Positions 8,674-18,490 are shown, counted from the stretch's first letter. The stretch: DNA of 64,000 nucleotides from Pedobacter sp. MC2016-05 (GCF_026239735.1 NZ_JAPIVT010000009.1:1-64000), one strand, 5' to 3'. A program made the numbers and translations. The notes: generated by a model not told the origin, from the sequence alone.

Positions 8674-8681
8674 CAAACATA
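8674..8681 (-). promoter_or_regulatory. Bacteroidota -7 element of the siderophore receptor
   Basis: On the minus strand the sequence is TATGTTTG, an exact match to the TAnnTTTG -7 consensus. It lies 27 bases before the receptor ATG. A TTTAG about 19 bases further upstream may serve as the -33 element. Confidence 0.55.
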
Positions 8682-8685
8682 GTTA

Positions 8686-8708
8686 TTATTTAGAATAAAA
8701 CTAAATAA
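8686..8708. promoter_or_regulatory. Palindromic operator (Fur-like candidate)
   Basis: Perfect inverted repeat TTATTTAG-N7-CTAAATAA located between the presumed -33 and -7 elements of the siderophore receptor promoter. Position and AT-rich palindrome fit a metal-responsive repressor site; that the protein is Fur is inference. Confidence 0.5.
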
Positions 8709-8994
8709 AAACTGCGATAGTTTTTGTCCATATATATGAGACATTAATGTAGTACAATATAATTCGCTTAGGTGGAGATTACTGGTTAGCCTTACCAAGT
8801 CAAAAATAAGATACATTAGTGTCCATGAAAATCTCTCGCCATTACTCGAGCTTTGTCGAGCAAAATTAATCCTTTCTATATTTGTCTCACAAAACGAAGG
8901 TATTGATTTACTAACCCATCTACGACTCGAGTTAAAATTGCAATACGCTCCAATACAATGAGGAATAAGCGTGGTAACTAACATTGAAAAGCCA
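8709..8994. other. Intergenic stretch upstream of the receptor promoter
   Basis: Together with the promoter region this makes a 347-base gap. An apparent minus-strand frame across it starts inside the next gene and lacks a credible product. Nothing else is seen. Confidence 0.4.
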
Positions 8995-9495
8995 CTAGTT
9001 TTTAAAATCCTTTTTAAATTCAATTCGATATGCTTCACCATTAGAATTGCTCAGATTAGTAATGGAAGTTGGCGTTTCTGGCCCGATCAGTTGGCCTAAA
9101 TTGATTGGCATTTCCTTAATCAATAAACTATCCGTTTTAACTAGCGTTCCCCTAGCTTCTTTATAATTGTTTATTTGACATGAAACTATAGGTTTAGCAA
9201 TCCACATTATACTGCTCCATCTATGAGTATGAATGGGTTCAGATTTTTTGCTGTCAAGTGCTACCATCAAAACACGAACATTGCTGTCTTCATAAACCAG
9301 TCTATGATTTTTTGGTGCTGCTACCATGGCATCTAGGCTATCGGGCCACCTCCACTTTGCTGACGCTGAACGGGTATCCGCTAAAGTTTCGCGTGCTATT
9401 TCCTGAGATTTCATAGCGTCAGTGCTATATTTTAATAAGAAAAAAACTACTATTCCACCAACTAATAAACCCAAAATAAATTGACCGAATTTCAT
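8995..9495 (-). CDS. Membrane-anchored cupin-like protein
   Basis: A 166-residue protein with an N-terminal membrane helix (FILGLLVGGIVVFFLL, about residues 6-21) and a soluble domain. That domain contains VRVLMVALDSKKSEPIHTHRW, in which the H-x-H-x-x pattern near residues 93-95 matches the first cupin motif. The rest is consistent with a small beta-barrel. Related cytoplasmic or periplasmic single-cupin proteins occur widely, with no fixed reaction. It is monocistronic, between the iron operon and an SDR gene on the other strand. The fold call is moderate and the function unknown. Confidence 0.6.
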   Translation of the reverse strand: MKFGQFILGLLVGGIVVFFLLKYSTDAMKSQEIARETLADTRSASAKWRWPDSLDAMVAAPKNHRLVYEDSNVRVLMVALDSKKSEPIHTHRWSSIMWIAKPIVSCQINNYKEARGTLVKTDSLLIKEMPINLGQLIGPETPTSITNLSNSNGEAYRIEFKKDFKN

Positions 9496-9950
9496 AAATG
9501 AAGTTTTAAAGATTGATTTTCAACTATTTAATCATTGTAACTAAAACCTAAATATACTCAATCTTGCTTGCAATATCTGCAAGGATCAGTTACTAATAAA
9601 TTAAAGATATCTACTAAACATCACTTACGATTTGCTTCAAATTTAAAAAATTGCAAAAATTTTCTGAGGGCTGACCTTAGTTGATTAAAGTGTCTCCCGC
9701 CTTTACTATTATTTAGCCTTTTAATGTGAATAAGAAATATAGGTTGGAACTTTACAGTTGTCTCAAAAAATCAGGAATAAAATAACACCGCTTATTCCCT
9801 AGGGAAAGAAACAATAAACTGGTATTTTGCAAATAGGAATATAGCCATGTTGTATTTACCTCTATACGGCTTCAAGATTCCTTGATTTGGATACACCTAA
9901 ATCTTTCTCAATTTTCAGATTTGCTATATAAATTATAATCAATTAAAATT
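9496..9950. other. Divergent intergenic region
   Basis: 455 bases between the cupin-like gene (minus) and the SDR gene (plus). It must hold both promoters, but I find no clear TTTG/TAnnTTTG pair, repeat or small gene. Confidence 0.35.
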
Positions 9951-10724
9951 ATGCTAGTAAATAAAAAGAAAGTAGCACTGGTATCAGGTGCTAATACAGG
10001 AGTTGGCTTCCAAATTGCCAGGGCGCTTACTGAAAATGGTTATAGGGTATATGTCGGTTCACGTGATCTTCAAAAAGGAGAAAGTGCTGCTTCAGAAATT
10101 GGCGGTAATGCAGAAGCGGTACAGTTAGACATCACTGATTCTGACTCCATTGTTTCGGCAGTCAAAATTATTGAAAATGAATACGGATATTTGACATTAC
10201 TTGTAAATAATGCTGCCATTTCACATGTCGGTCAATCCGGAAGGACAATGGAAGAAGTCCTAGGTGCGCAGCGTGCAAGCATTGTGCCTATAAAGGAGTT
10301 GAAAAATGTTTGGGAAACCAACGTCTTCGGTACTTTATCCCTAACACAGGCCTGTCTACCCTTGTTGCACCAAGCGCATACTGCCAGAATTGTGACGGTA
10401 TCGAGTGCTTTGGGCTCGCTTGGCATCAATTCAGATCCTGATAACCCATACCGGTTTGCATTTGATGCTGCTTATGGGGCTTCCAAAACAGCACTTAATG
10501 GCATATTTCTGTCTCTTTCCATAGATCTGGAAAAGACAAATATCAAAGTTCATCTGGTGAGCCCGGGCTTTACAGCAACGGCACTCAACAATTTTCAGGG
10601 AACGGATAGCGTGGAGGAAGGATCTATCGAACCCATTAGAGTAGCGCTTGCCGAAGATCTGCCGACAGGAAGTTTCACAGGACCATCCAATGCGAGCGGC
10701 AAAGACAACAAACTCCCCTGGTAG
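9951..10724 (+). CDS. SDR family NAD(P)-dependent oxidoreductase
   Basis: A 257-residue classical short-chain dehydrogenase: Rossmann motif SGANTGVG (residues 12-19), NNAA (86-89), catalytic Ser151/152, Tyr175 and Lys179 in YGASK, and the PG motif after the active site. SRD at the end of beta-2 favours NADP(H). The C-terminal tail SNASGKDNKLPW resembles carbonyl-reductase-like SDRs of soil bacteria. The substrate is unknown. A terminator separates it from an AraC gene in the same direction that probably regulates it. Confidence 0.88.
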   Translation: MLVNKKKVALVSGANTGVGFQIARALTENGYRVYVGSRDLQKGESAASEIGGNAEAVQLDITDSDSIVSAVKIIENEYGYLTLLVNNAAISHVGQSGRTMEEVLGAQRASIVPIKELKNVWETNVFGTLSLTQACLPLLHQAHTARIVTVSSALGSLGINSDPDNPYRFAFDAAYGASKTALNGIFLSLSIDLEKTNIKVHLVSPGFTATALNNFQGTDSVEEGSIEPIRVALAEDLPTGSFTGPSNASGKDNKLPW

Positions 10725-10734
10725 TATTTAATTT

Positions 10735-10772
10735 AGAAAAACCTGTGATGAAAGTTATTACAGGTTTTCTGT
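10735..10772 (+). terminator. Rho-independent terminator after the SDR gene
   Basis: AGAAAAACCTGT (10735-10746) pairs with ACAGGTTTTCT (10760-10770) with one bulged base. It is A-rich before and T-rich after. It covers the GTG/ATG codons at 10745-10750, which argues that the AraC gene starts at ATG 10784. Confidence 0.65.
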
Positions 10773-10783
10773 ATATTCAAAAT

Positions 10784-11701
10784 ATGAAGACTAAAGATGA
10801 TAAATTGATCCGTTTTATATCCATATCAGAAAGTCACAAAGCTTTCGGCTTGCCTGCACCACAACATCCTTTGGTAAGCCTGATCCACTTCAATGAAAAC
10901 AATCCATTCAATATGGAGATGGCACCCATATATGATGTGGTAAATTTTTATAAGATCACCTTTATCACAAAAAACAGCGGCAGACTGAAATATGGACAGG
11001 ATTACTATGATTTTGACGAGGGCAGCATGTTGTTTTTAGCACCTAATCAACTGGTAGGAAGTACCGATTACAATAGCAAAACTTATTGCTACATACTACT
11101 GATACACCCCGATTTTTTACTGGGTCATCCGCTGGCAAAAAAAATAAAGCAATACGGCTATTTTTCCTATTCTTCCAGTGAAGCGCTGCATCTTTCATCA
11201 AAAGAGCGGGAAGTTATTCTTTCCATTTACGACATCATGCAACAAGAGTTGAACAATGGGATAGATGAATTTAGCCAGGAGGTAATTATTGCGCAGATCG
11301 AACTGATGCTAAGTTATGTCAACAGATTTTACAAACGCCAGTTTATCACGCGAAAAGCAGTCAATAGTGACCTGTTGGAAAAAACAGAAAAAATTATAGA
11401 TGGATACCTCAATCAGCAATCCCTCAAACTGGGCCTACCGACTGTAAAATATATTGCTGATCAACTCAATATCTCACCTGGTTATTTAAGTGATATGTTG
11501 CGTTCACTTATTGGTAAAAGTGCACTGCAATATATACACGAAAAGTTAATTGATAAGGCAAAAGAGAGATTAACGACTACGGAGCTGTCTGTAAGTCAAA
11601 TTGCTTATGAACTAGGATTTGAACATTCCCAAAGCTTCAGCAAATTATTCAAGACAAAAACCAATCAAAGTCCAATGGAGTTTAGAAAGTTATTCAATTA
11701 G
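10784..11701 (+). CDS. AraC family transcriptional regulator
   Basis: A 305-residue regulator. N-terminal AraC-type sensor region: PQHPLVSLIHF around residues 25-35 and YDFDEGSMLFLAPNQ around 80-95 (a cupin-like lid). The C-terminal double HTH spans about 205-300, with ADQLNISPGYLSDML in the first helix-turn-helix and QIAYELGFEHSQSFSKLFKTKTNQSPMEFR in the second. ATG 10784 is preferred because the earlier in-frame GTG/ATG lie inside the upstream terminator stem. It follows an SDR gene, a pairing repeated twice more in this window, so it probably controls that gene. The inducer is unknown. Confidence 0.88.
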   Translation: MKTKDDKLIRFISISESHKAFGLPAPQHPLVSLIHFNENNPFNMEMAPIYDVVNFYKITFITKNSGRLKYGQDYYDFDEGSMLFLAPNQLVGSTDYNSKTYCYILLIHPDFLLGHPLAKKIKQYGYFSYSSSEALHLSSKEREVILSIYDIMQQELNNGIDEFSQEVIIAQIELMLSYVNRFYKRQFITRKAVNSDLLEKTEKIIDGYLNQQSLKLGLPTVKYIADQLNISPGYLSDMLRSLIGKSALQYIHEKLIDKAKERLTTTELSVSQIAYELGFEHSQSFSKLFKTKTNQSPMEFRKLFN

Positions 11702-11774
11702 ATTTGCTGGTGAAAAGGCTTAGCTGGCAGAAACAAAATCGTTTCAAAAAATGAAGCTTATGTCGCTTAAAAAA

Positions 11775-12839
11775 TTAATTTTTAGATGTTTCTGATTCGA
11801 TAAACTTTACTGCCTCCTGAATATTAGCGTCGGACATCAGGTTTTCAAAATTATCCTGTTTGGAGATGACAATATCAGGAACTATGTAAGGGTAGTAATT
11901 TCCATCTCTATCGCTGTCATAACCTGTCGGTAATGCGATCAGCGACCCAAATGGTAAAGGCCATGTAACATTACCTGTGGTGTATCCGGCCGTATTCCCA
12001 CCTATAAAAATAGTATTTTCCTTACCCTTAAAAGCAAGTGCGGTTACCTCACCAGAGCTTCCGGTGAACATTCCTGTGATTACCGCCACCTTTCCTGATC
12101 AAGTAACCTTCCGCTCGGTGTAATAGCTGCAATGGTTTGTGATTTCTGAATATAGCTTCCATCTACTAGTTTGAATTTCCTGACGGATTTCTTATTCTCA
12201 TCGAGTTCACCCCATATCTCATTGTTCCCCAGCAGGTCGTACAAAGCTAAAAGCATTGGGGCAGAGTTGCCACCCGTATTTAATCTCAAATCAATTATCC
12301 AGCCTTCCAACTTATGACTTGATTTAATTCTTGAAATCCAATCATACAACGGCTGAGCAATCTTACAAATATTTTCTGCAGAATTATCTGAAAAAACCAT
12401 TCCAGGTATCATGACGTAGCCGAACTTATCGTCAATGACCTTGACTTCAAAAGATGGCTTACTGTCATATTTTTTTTTCCATTCAACAGATATAACTCTT
12501 TGGATATTGCTTTTCTACTAGCAGTATATCTATCATCGCCCCTGTACACCAAGCAGTTTGTGGCATTAATCTTATCAAAAACATGAGTTATTCTTTTAGG
12601 GACCCTTCGAAAGTATTTTAAGATTCAAGATTTTTATAAGTATCACTTTCAACGGATTTCCAGTCAACTTTTTTTCGGTCTAAGTAACCGACCTTTAACG
12701 TTTTAAAAAGTGCTTTGTAAAATATACCGATACTATCAGCTGTTTCAATGAGTGAGTCACTATTTTTTTTTGTCACAGTTTGAGTAACACCAGAAAGGTA
12801 AGTAAATACGAGGAAAAGGATAATAATTGAAACTCTCAT
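11775..12839 (-). pseudogene. S41 family peptidase, multiply frameshifted
   Basis: Remains of one secreted C-terminal-processing-type peptidase. The N-terminus (12839-12618) has a signal peptide and ends prematurely. The next part (about 12605-12510, PKRITHVFDK and YTASRKAISKELY) is in another frame. 12500-12080 (WKKKYDSKPSFEVKV, then GWIIDLRLNTGG) is in a third, and 12089-11775 carries the catalytic-serine region MFTGSSGEVTALAF and GGNTAGYTTGN. At least three frameshifts are needed to join the pieces. The order and spacing match an intact S41 gene, so this is a recently decayed copy rather than separate genes. It must be non-functional unless the sequence has errors. Confidence 0.85.
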
Positions 12840-13179
12840 AAGTCAATGTTTTTTGTAAGACGAGAAATCAATCTAACAGGTTCAATATAAATAAGAATTT
12901 GTCTTCGGTATAAGTTTAACCAAACACGCAGAATCTGAAGAAGCGTGAGAAGATTAATGGAGTCTCCGCTCTTGGCTTTTTTTGGTGTTGTTCTATCTAC
13001 ACCGGCCCCGTTGGCGACAACGTTTTGCGTGAGATCAAGTTCAAACATAATAGAATTGCTTTGCGATAGATCGAGCGAATTTAAAGGTTATACGTTGCAT
13101 CACCCAGGATTAATGGCGATATCATTCATAAAGATCAATAGTCTATTGCGCAATATGGGTTGCGTTTTTTGCTATAATT
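12840..13179. other. Gap with overlapping short frames of unclear status
   Basis: A 70-codon minus-strand frame (13048-12836, starts MFELDLTQNVV) and an overlapping plus frame (12945-13196) are present. Neither has a recognisable domain and neither has good start signals. I do not call a gene; the plus frame is probably antisense noise. Confidence 0.3.
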
Positions 13180-14616
13180 TTATGGTGTGGTATTGAAGCT
13201 GACCACAAAATTTTTAATTGGCACTTGATCAACTGACTTGAATGACCGGCCACTGAGCTCAAACTCATATTCTTTTCCTTTTTCCAGCGCAGTTTCTAAA
13301 ATTATTGACGTATTATCTTTGGAATAGCTTACCTTACTAATCTTTGGGAAGGCGTCTTTCCCTTTATCGGTGAGGTTTATGGAATAACCTTTGCCGAATA
13401 GCGGCCTGTCAAAATTGATGGTAATGGAATGGATTGCCGGATCAACATTTTTACTATTATTGGCAAATTCATCTATTGAGGTCACTTTTGGCCTTTGTTG
13501 TTCAAATCTATTTTGGTAAACAGAGATATTTTGGGCATAATCATGATATGCCAGTATAAGGTTAGGCAGGTAACTTTCCAACGTCGGATATCTATCCCGC
13601 TGTTGATCATATTTCTCCAGTTCTATTAAAAGCTCATTAATCCAAAGAAAACCCCGATCGAGTTGTTCTAAAATCTCACGATCGATAGCCTGCTTATCGA
13701 AGCTGTGATCTTTCATATACTTAATTACCGCCGCCCGTACAAGTGCCTCGCTGATCATCGTTTGCCAACCTGCATAAGCCTGTCCACTCATTTGTTCCTG
13801 AACCGCTTTGTAAATGACCTGTCCATTCTTCTCAAAACGGGACGGATTCTGGTCAGTGAGATAATTCACAAAACTATGGTTAAATTCATGTAACAGCGTC
13901 GGAAAATAATCCCTTAGATCAAATCTGGCCATTCCTGTGCTGTCTATAGTCCAAGTTCCCATAATGGCATATACCTCACGTTTTCCATCTTTATAAAATA
14001 TATCGGGGCCATAATTTCCTCCACCATTCCCAACCCCATTGATAATAATAAATTTCTCTTTCGGTGACTTGCCATAAAAATCCTTATACCAATTTAGATC
14101 AAGCTGGTCATAAATAGTCAGAAAACGTTGACTTACTTCCTTATAAATATCGGCATTCGCCTTAAAAAAAACATCCGCCCTGGAGTCTTTATAAAACTTT
14201 CCCAGCAGCCGGATAAACTCCTGTGCCTTTTCCATTTTCCATCGTTTTTCAGGAACAGAATCTGAAAGCTTCACCAACGGCTTAAAGCCAGGGGCTGGGC
14301 CTAAATGCACCGCCATTTTCATCACCGCATCATAGCCAATGCCATTTTCTTTACGAATCTTTTTAATATAGGAAATCAACTCATGATTTTTATAAGCACC
14401 AAAGTGTCGTTCAATATTATCTGTATAACGTTTGAATTGCGTAGAACTGAATTCCTGTGCACCGGCCAGCCTAAATACGATACTTAACAATTCTACCCGC
14501 TCATCCACCCTGGGTTTTGCGAGAATTGTCACCCCCTGCGCAGCTAAATTTGAAGAAGCAATAGAAAAAAATAATAAAAAGGATATTGATATACGGAAAG
14601 GAAAATTCAAATTCAT
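13180..14616 (-). CDS. DUF4932-type secreted zinc-protease-like protein
   Basis: A 478-residue protein with a signal peptide (to about residue 27, SSNLAAQ). The middle contains a zincin motif HEFNH (His243, Glu244, His247, within LLHEFNHSFVN), preceded by the strand VYAIMGTW. A downstream Glu in ISEALVRAAV could be the third zinc ligand. The C-terminal about 100 residues form an Ig-like/Big_5-type domain (ITINFDRPL, TALEKGKEYEFEL). This architecture is that of DUF4932 proteins of Bacteroidota, presumed metalloproteases of the periplasm or cell surface. It is monocistronic. Substrate unknown; the active-site reading is inference. Confidence 0.8.
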   Translation of the reverse strand: MNLNFPFRISISFLLFFSIASSNLAAQGVTILAKPRVDERVELLSIVFRLAGAQEFSSTQFKRYTDNIERHFGAYKNHELISYIKKIRKENGIGYDAVMKMAVHLGPAPGFKPLVKLSDSVPEKRWKMEKAQEFIRLLGKFYKDSRADVFFKANADIYKEVSQRFLTIYDQLDLNWYKDFYGKSPKEKFIIINGVGNGGGNYGPDIFYKDGKREVYAIMGTWTIDSTGMARFDLRDYFPTLLHEFNHSFVNYLTDQNPSRFEKNGQVIYKAVQEQMSGQAYAGWQTMISEALVRAAVIKYMKDHSFDKQAIDREILEQLDRGFLWINELLIELEKYDQQRDRYPTLESYLPNLILAYHDYAQNISVYQNRFEQQRPKVTSIDEFANNSKNVDPAIHSITINFDRPLFGKGYSINLTDKGKDAFPKISKVSYSKDNTSIILETALEKGKEYEFELSGRSFKSVDQVPIKNFVVSFNTTP

Positions 14617-15112
14617 GCGAGGACTAAAAGATTGCGATCATTAGTTAAATAACTTTACTAAGTTAAAAAAAGGATTTAACATCTTTATCTGACATTACAT
14701 TATTGGTTGACTAATTTATTATCAGTTATTAATTATATTTTACCACCTTTCTACTACCTAACCGTATTAAAGATAAAAAGCATGTGTAAAATCGAAACTA
14801 GCTGGCATCTCCCATAGGAGCCTGCCTTGTTTTATCTGCTCCCCTGTCACGCCCTCAATTTCATATCTACTTTTCCTTGAAATTTAAAGAATACGGGTGA
14901 TGTTCCAACAATCTTGTGATTTAAGCAATAAGTTCATTTATAAATTCTTGCTATAACCCTTATATGTATATATCGAATTTTGTAGCTTTCGTTTTCCAAA
15001 GCACACTTAGGCCTATCTCCCCCAACTTACATCTGAAGTCAGTTTCTATAAATATTTCATGGTAACTTTTGTTGCCCCCTTAACAAAAGCAAACGCCTTG
15101 CTTTTGTAATAT
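14617..15112. other. Gene-less stretch with a strong hairpin
   Basis: No open frame of interest. It contains a perfect 10-base hairpin ACAAAAGCAA/TTGCTTTTGT (15083-15092 with 15098-15107, loop ACGCC) lacking a clear T-tract. This could be a second transcription stop or an RNA end for reads from the left. Confidence 0.4.
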
Positions 15113-15144
15113 AAAAAGGCTCTCTCAAAATGAGGAAGCCCTTT
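15113..15144 (-). terminator. Terminator of the minus-strand SDR gene
   Basis: On the minus strand AAAGGGCTTCCTC and GAGAGAGCCTTTTTAT form a stem with a short AATTT-type loop and a T-run, about 33 bases past the SDR stop codon. Confidence 0.65.
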
Positions 15145-15176
15145 GTTAATCTATCAAACTTTATTTTATTGAAGAT

Positions 15177-15923
15177 CTATTGAATACTCATTCCACCATC
15201 TATTACTTGTTCCGTCCCGGTTAGAAAGGATGATTCATCAGATGCTAAAAATACCACAAGGTCACTAACTTCACTCGCATCCGCCATTCTTCCCAGAGGC
15301 GTAACATCTGCTGCCCCACTTCCATCTTCTCCAGTCGCTTCAACCATCATTGGGGTTTTGATATATCCGGGATGCACTGAATTGGCTCTGATATTTTCTT
15401 TACCATACTCAACCGCTGCTGCCTTTGTCAGACCTCTGACAGCAAATTTACTGCCCGTGTAGGCCAGGCTCGGATATCCGGGAATTGCTACTATTCCGGC
15501 AACTGAGGAAATGTTTACAATGGAACCTACACCAGCCTTCTGCATCGAAGGTATAGTATATTTCATTCCATAGTAAACAGCATTTTGATTGATCTCAATC
15601 ACCTTCAGATATTCTTCTTCCGTAATTTCAGTTACCTTCTTTATAGGTCCTAAAATTCCTGCATTGTTGACTAAAACATTGATCGGTCCAAACTTTTCCT
15701 CGCCTTTCGCGACAACATCTTTCCATTGCTGCGTATCGGAAACGTCGTGTTTAATAAAAAACGCATTTTCGCCTAAGTCATCTGCGATCTTTCTTCCCCT
15801 GTCCTCATTCAGATCGGTAAGTATTACCTTCGCTCCTTCTTGAATAAATTTTCTTGCATGCGACTCCCCCATTCCTTGGGATGCACCTATAATTATTGCT
15901 GTTTTTCCTTCTAATCGTTTCAT
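15177..15923 (-). CDS. SDR oxidoreductase (NAD-preferring, glucose-1-DH/FabG-like)
   Basis: A 248-residue classical SDR. GASQGMGE (residues 13-20), Asp37 at the end of beta-2 (favours NAD), NNAG (86-89), Ser139/140, Tyr155 and Lys159 (YTGSK), PG at 184-185, and the tail TGTEQVIDGGMSIQ. Many secondary-alcohol dehydrogenases and 3-oxoacyl reductases share this layout, so the substrate is open. It lies 83 bases downstream of an AraC gene in the same direction and has its own terminator; the regulator is probably its activator. Confidence 0.88.
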   Translation of the reverse strand: MKRLEGKTAIIIGASQGMGESHARKFIQEGAKVILTDLNEDRGRKIADDLGENAFFIKHDVSDTQQWKDVVAKGEEKFGPINVLVNNAGILGPIKKVTEITEEEYLKVIEINQNAVYYGMKYTIPSMQKAGVGSIVNISSVAGIVAIPGYPSLAYTGSKFAVRGLTKAAAVEYGKENIRANSVHPGYIKTPMMVEATGEDGSGAADVTPLGRMADASEVSDLVVFLASDESSFLTGTEQVIDGGMSIQ

Positions 15924-16006
15924 ACTAATTAAATATTTGTGATAACATAAAATTAGCGATTGATCTTCTCCTATTACTTACCAGAAATTGGAGAAACTTT
16001 ATCATT

Positions 16007-16918
16007 TTATGGATTAATCAAATTATGGTGTGTCCGGAACGAAATGGGTGTCTCACCTGTCTGCTTTTTAAAATAACGGCTGAATGATTGAATATTGGTG
16101 AATTCAAGATGATCAGCGATTTGACTGATGGAATCCCGGGGATCCGACAAACGAACTTTGCATTCAGACAGCAGCGCCATATTGATGATTTCTGAAGGCG
16201 TTTGATGAAACTGACTTTTAACAATTTTGTGAAGGTAATTCGTTGTGATATTCAGCTCCTGAGCGTAAAATTCGATGTTTCTGAAAGTCAGGTAGTGTTT
16301 TGAGACAAGCTTTTTGAAGTCATATCCTATCTGTTCTTCACGGGGTTGGTGGATGCTGTTTCTGTTTTCGATATACCGGTTTACTAAAAAATCACTTTCA
16401 TTAATCAGGGCCAAAAGAATACTTTTAGCGGAATAGATCCATCGTTCATTGTCCGCTTCTGATACAATTAAAAAATCAAGTGTTCTCGTAAACAGTGTAT
16501 TCATTTTCGAGTGATCCTCTTCAGTAAGCACAACCTGAGAACCGAACTTATTTTTCAGAAAAGAGTTGGGTGCAATTGAAAAGAAACTTTCGAAAAGATA
16601 ATCCATAAACTTTTTCGTAAACAGTACAAACATCCCCTTCGTACCAGCCTCTATTGTGATCACTTTTACATTTTGTTCAGGACGATAGATCAATAATGAA
16701 CGCTTATCTACCAAAAAATTCTGGTAATCCACTTCAATCATGATGCTTCCGGAATTGATAATTCCATAGGCAAAGTAGTGCGGTTTCATTTCAAAAGGCT
16801 CAAAAATCTCCGGTACATCTGTCAGATACAGGAAATCATCTGAAATACTCCAGTCGAGCTTTCTGTAGTTGATGATATTCCTGATCGTATACTCCTTGAT
16901 TTTATCCTTTGCTTCCAT
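16007..16918 (-). CDS. AraC family transcriptional regulator
   Basis: A 303-residue regulator with an N-terminal cupin-like sensor domain (FEPFEMKPHYFAYGIINSG around residues 37-55) and a C-terminal double HTH (about 200-298). The HTH shows NITTNYLHKIVKSQF and, in the second motif, QIADHLEFTNIQSFSRYFKKQTGETPISFR. It sits immediately upstream of and parallel to the SDR gene, so local control of that gene is likely. The effector is unknown. Confidence 0.87.
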   Translation of the reverse strand: MEAKDKIKEYTIRNIINYRKLDWSISDDFLYLTDVPEIFEPFEMKPHYFAYGIINSGSIMIEVDYQNFLVDKRSLLIYRPEQNVKVITIEAGTKGMFVLFTKKFMDYLFESFFSIAPNSFLKNKFGSQVVLTEEDHSKMNTLFTRTLDFLIVSEADNERWIYSAKSILLALINESDFLVNRYIENRNSIHQPREEQIGYDFKKLVSKHYLTFRNIEFYAQELNITTNYLHKIVKSQFHQTPSEIINMALLSECKVRLSDPRDSISQIADHLEFTNIQSFSRYFKKQTGETPISFRTHHNLINP

Positions 16919-17334
16919 TGATTTAAGTTATCAAATTTATCGCAATGACACCTCATTTTCAAGCAATCTATTATTTAGTAGCCTTGATGCAAATTTGTAT
17001 ATTTCTTGAATGATTAAATTCAGATGAAAACGTTTCGACCAAATCCTGAACAGAACATTGGGGCTCAGTAATGGTGTCTGATCTTTGTTAATAAAGCCAA
17101 AGCTGCAGAATTGATTATCCAATGTATTGAAGCCAAGTAATTTACATCATGACTAAAAAGCTATTAAAATAATTTGTAACCTTTAGAAGCGAAAACCAGT
17201 TATATTGAAGATTTAATTATGGTGCAGCTAAAGGTTCAGTCTCCTGCGCCAAAGCAAAAGGAGGAACGGAATAAATGGAACAGCGTTGAATGCTGAACCT
17301 TAAATTCGTAGCAGAATTGGATTGATACCACCTT
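16919..17334. other. Gene-less stretch between AraC and MFS genes
   Basis: A 61-codon minus-strand frame (17122-16937) has no recognisable product or good start. I see nothing else that can be supported. Confidence 0.35.
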
Positions 17335-18489
17335 CTAAGCCCTATCCAGCCAGGCTCTCCAGAAAATCATCAATATAGCCAATAGACCAAAACCCATTCC
17401 CACCCAGGGCGTAACGGCTATCCCATAATGACTGATGAACCAACCACCGGTTGCCGTACCGAGCGAAACTCCAAGATTTCCAAATGAAGTCTGGAGGCTA
17501 TTTGCAAATTCCTTCGCATCCTGCGCCGCAGATACCATGTATCCAACCCCAATCAGGAAACAAGGTCCATACATGACTCCCCAAAAACCTACCACCAGCG
17601 AAATATTAAGAAATGAATGGGTTACATACTGAAATGCAAACGGCATCAGAAAAATACCTGAAAGGAAAACTAGCGTTGTACTGATCATATATTTACCTAA
17701 TAGCCGGCCAGCCAAAAAATTAGATATCACACCCATTACGCCAAACAACAGGAGCATATAGCTGATTTGCGAATCCGTTAAGCCCATTGCTTTAGAAAGA
17801 AAATCTGCAAAATAACTATAAGCGCAAAACCACGCGGTGATTAGAAATAAATTCAACCCAGTTCCCGCAATAAACTTTGGCCTTTTGAGTATATTCAACT
17901 GGTTTTTGAACGACTTTACTTCAGTGTTCGGCATAGCAGGCAGTCCTTTATAAATAATTACCAAAGTGAACAAAATCACCATAGCCTGAATCACGTAACT
18001 GAATTGCCAGGCATAAATACTGGCGATAAAAGTGGTGAAGGGAATCAGTGTTACCTGCGCCAGCGCTATACCACCTATGATGATACTGGTCAGGCGCATC
18101 TGTATTTGAGGGGAAGTATCTTTGACTGCCGCAGCGATGGCCATCGAAAAAAAGGCCGGATGTAAGATGGTCGGCAAAATCCGCAGAACCATCAGCAGCC
18201 AGAACGGAGGGCTGAAAGCCGAGCCCACATTGGAAACCAAAAATAATCCCAATGCATAAAGCATGATTTTCTTTTTATCAAACCGCGAGGCATATAAAAC
18301 CATAAATGGTCCCGTCAACGCAATAGTCAAGGCGAACAAGCTCAATAAATAACCTGCCGTACCAATACTAAGATGATAATACGCCGCTATTTGCGGCAAA
18401 ATGCCAATGACCCCAAATTCAGTACTGATAATTCCGATAACGCCCAGACATCCGATGTAGGCCACTTTTTTATTTACACTTAAATTCAT
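17335..18489 (-). CDS. MFS transporter (efflux type)
   Basis: A 384-residue, 12-helix major-facilitator protein. The loop after helix 2 carries the RFDKKKIML form of motif A, and GYLLSLFALTIALTGPF lies in helix 2. The overall size fits AraJ/YbcL-type drug or sugar efflux permeases. It lies downstream of a TetR repressor gene. A TTAAACCGATCAGTTTAA palindrome, matching the operator in front of tetR, lies two bases before its ATG. It is therefore likely a substrate-induced efflux pump. The exported compound is unknown. Confidence 0.87.
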   Translation of the reverse strand: MNLSVNKKVAYIGCLGVIGIISTEFGVIGILPQIAAYYHLSIGTAGYLLSLFALTIALTGPFMVLYASRFDKKKIMLYALGLFLVSNVGSAFSPPFWLLMVLRILPTILHPAFFSMAIAAAVKDTSPQIQMRLTSIIIGGIALAQVTLIPFTTFIASIYAWQFSYVIQAMVILFTLVIIYKGLPAMPNTEVKSFKNQLNILKRPKFIAGTGLNLFLITAWFCAYSYFADFLSKAMGLTDSQISYMLLLFGVMGVISNFLAGRLLGKYMISTTLVFLSGIFLMPFAFQYVTHSFLNISLVVGFWGVMYGPCFLIGVGYMVSAAQDAKEFANSLQTSFGNLGVSLGTATGGWFISHYGIAVTPWVGMGFGLLAILMIFWRAWLDRA

Positions 18490-18490
18490 A

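Noticed and set aside
8589..9041. 150-codon minus-strand frame upstream of the siderophore receptor
   Set aside because: It overlaps both neighbouring genes and covers the promoter and operator; the product is not protein-like.
12836..13196. Overlapping plus and minus small frames next to the S41 relic
   Set aside because: Neither has a start signal, family match or conserved motif that I can see; both left uncalled.
15083..15107. Perfect 10-base hairpin considered as a terminator
   Set aside because: No T-tract on either strand; recorded only as a hairpin inside the gap.
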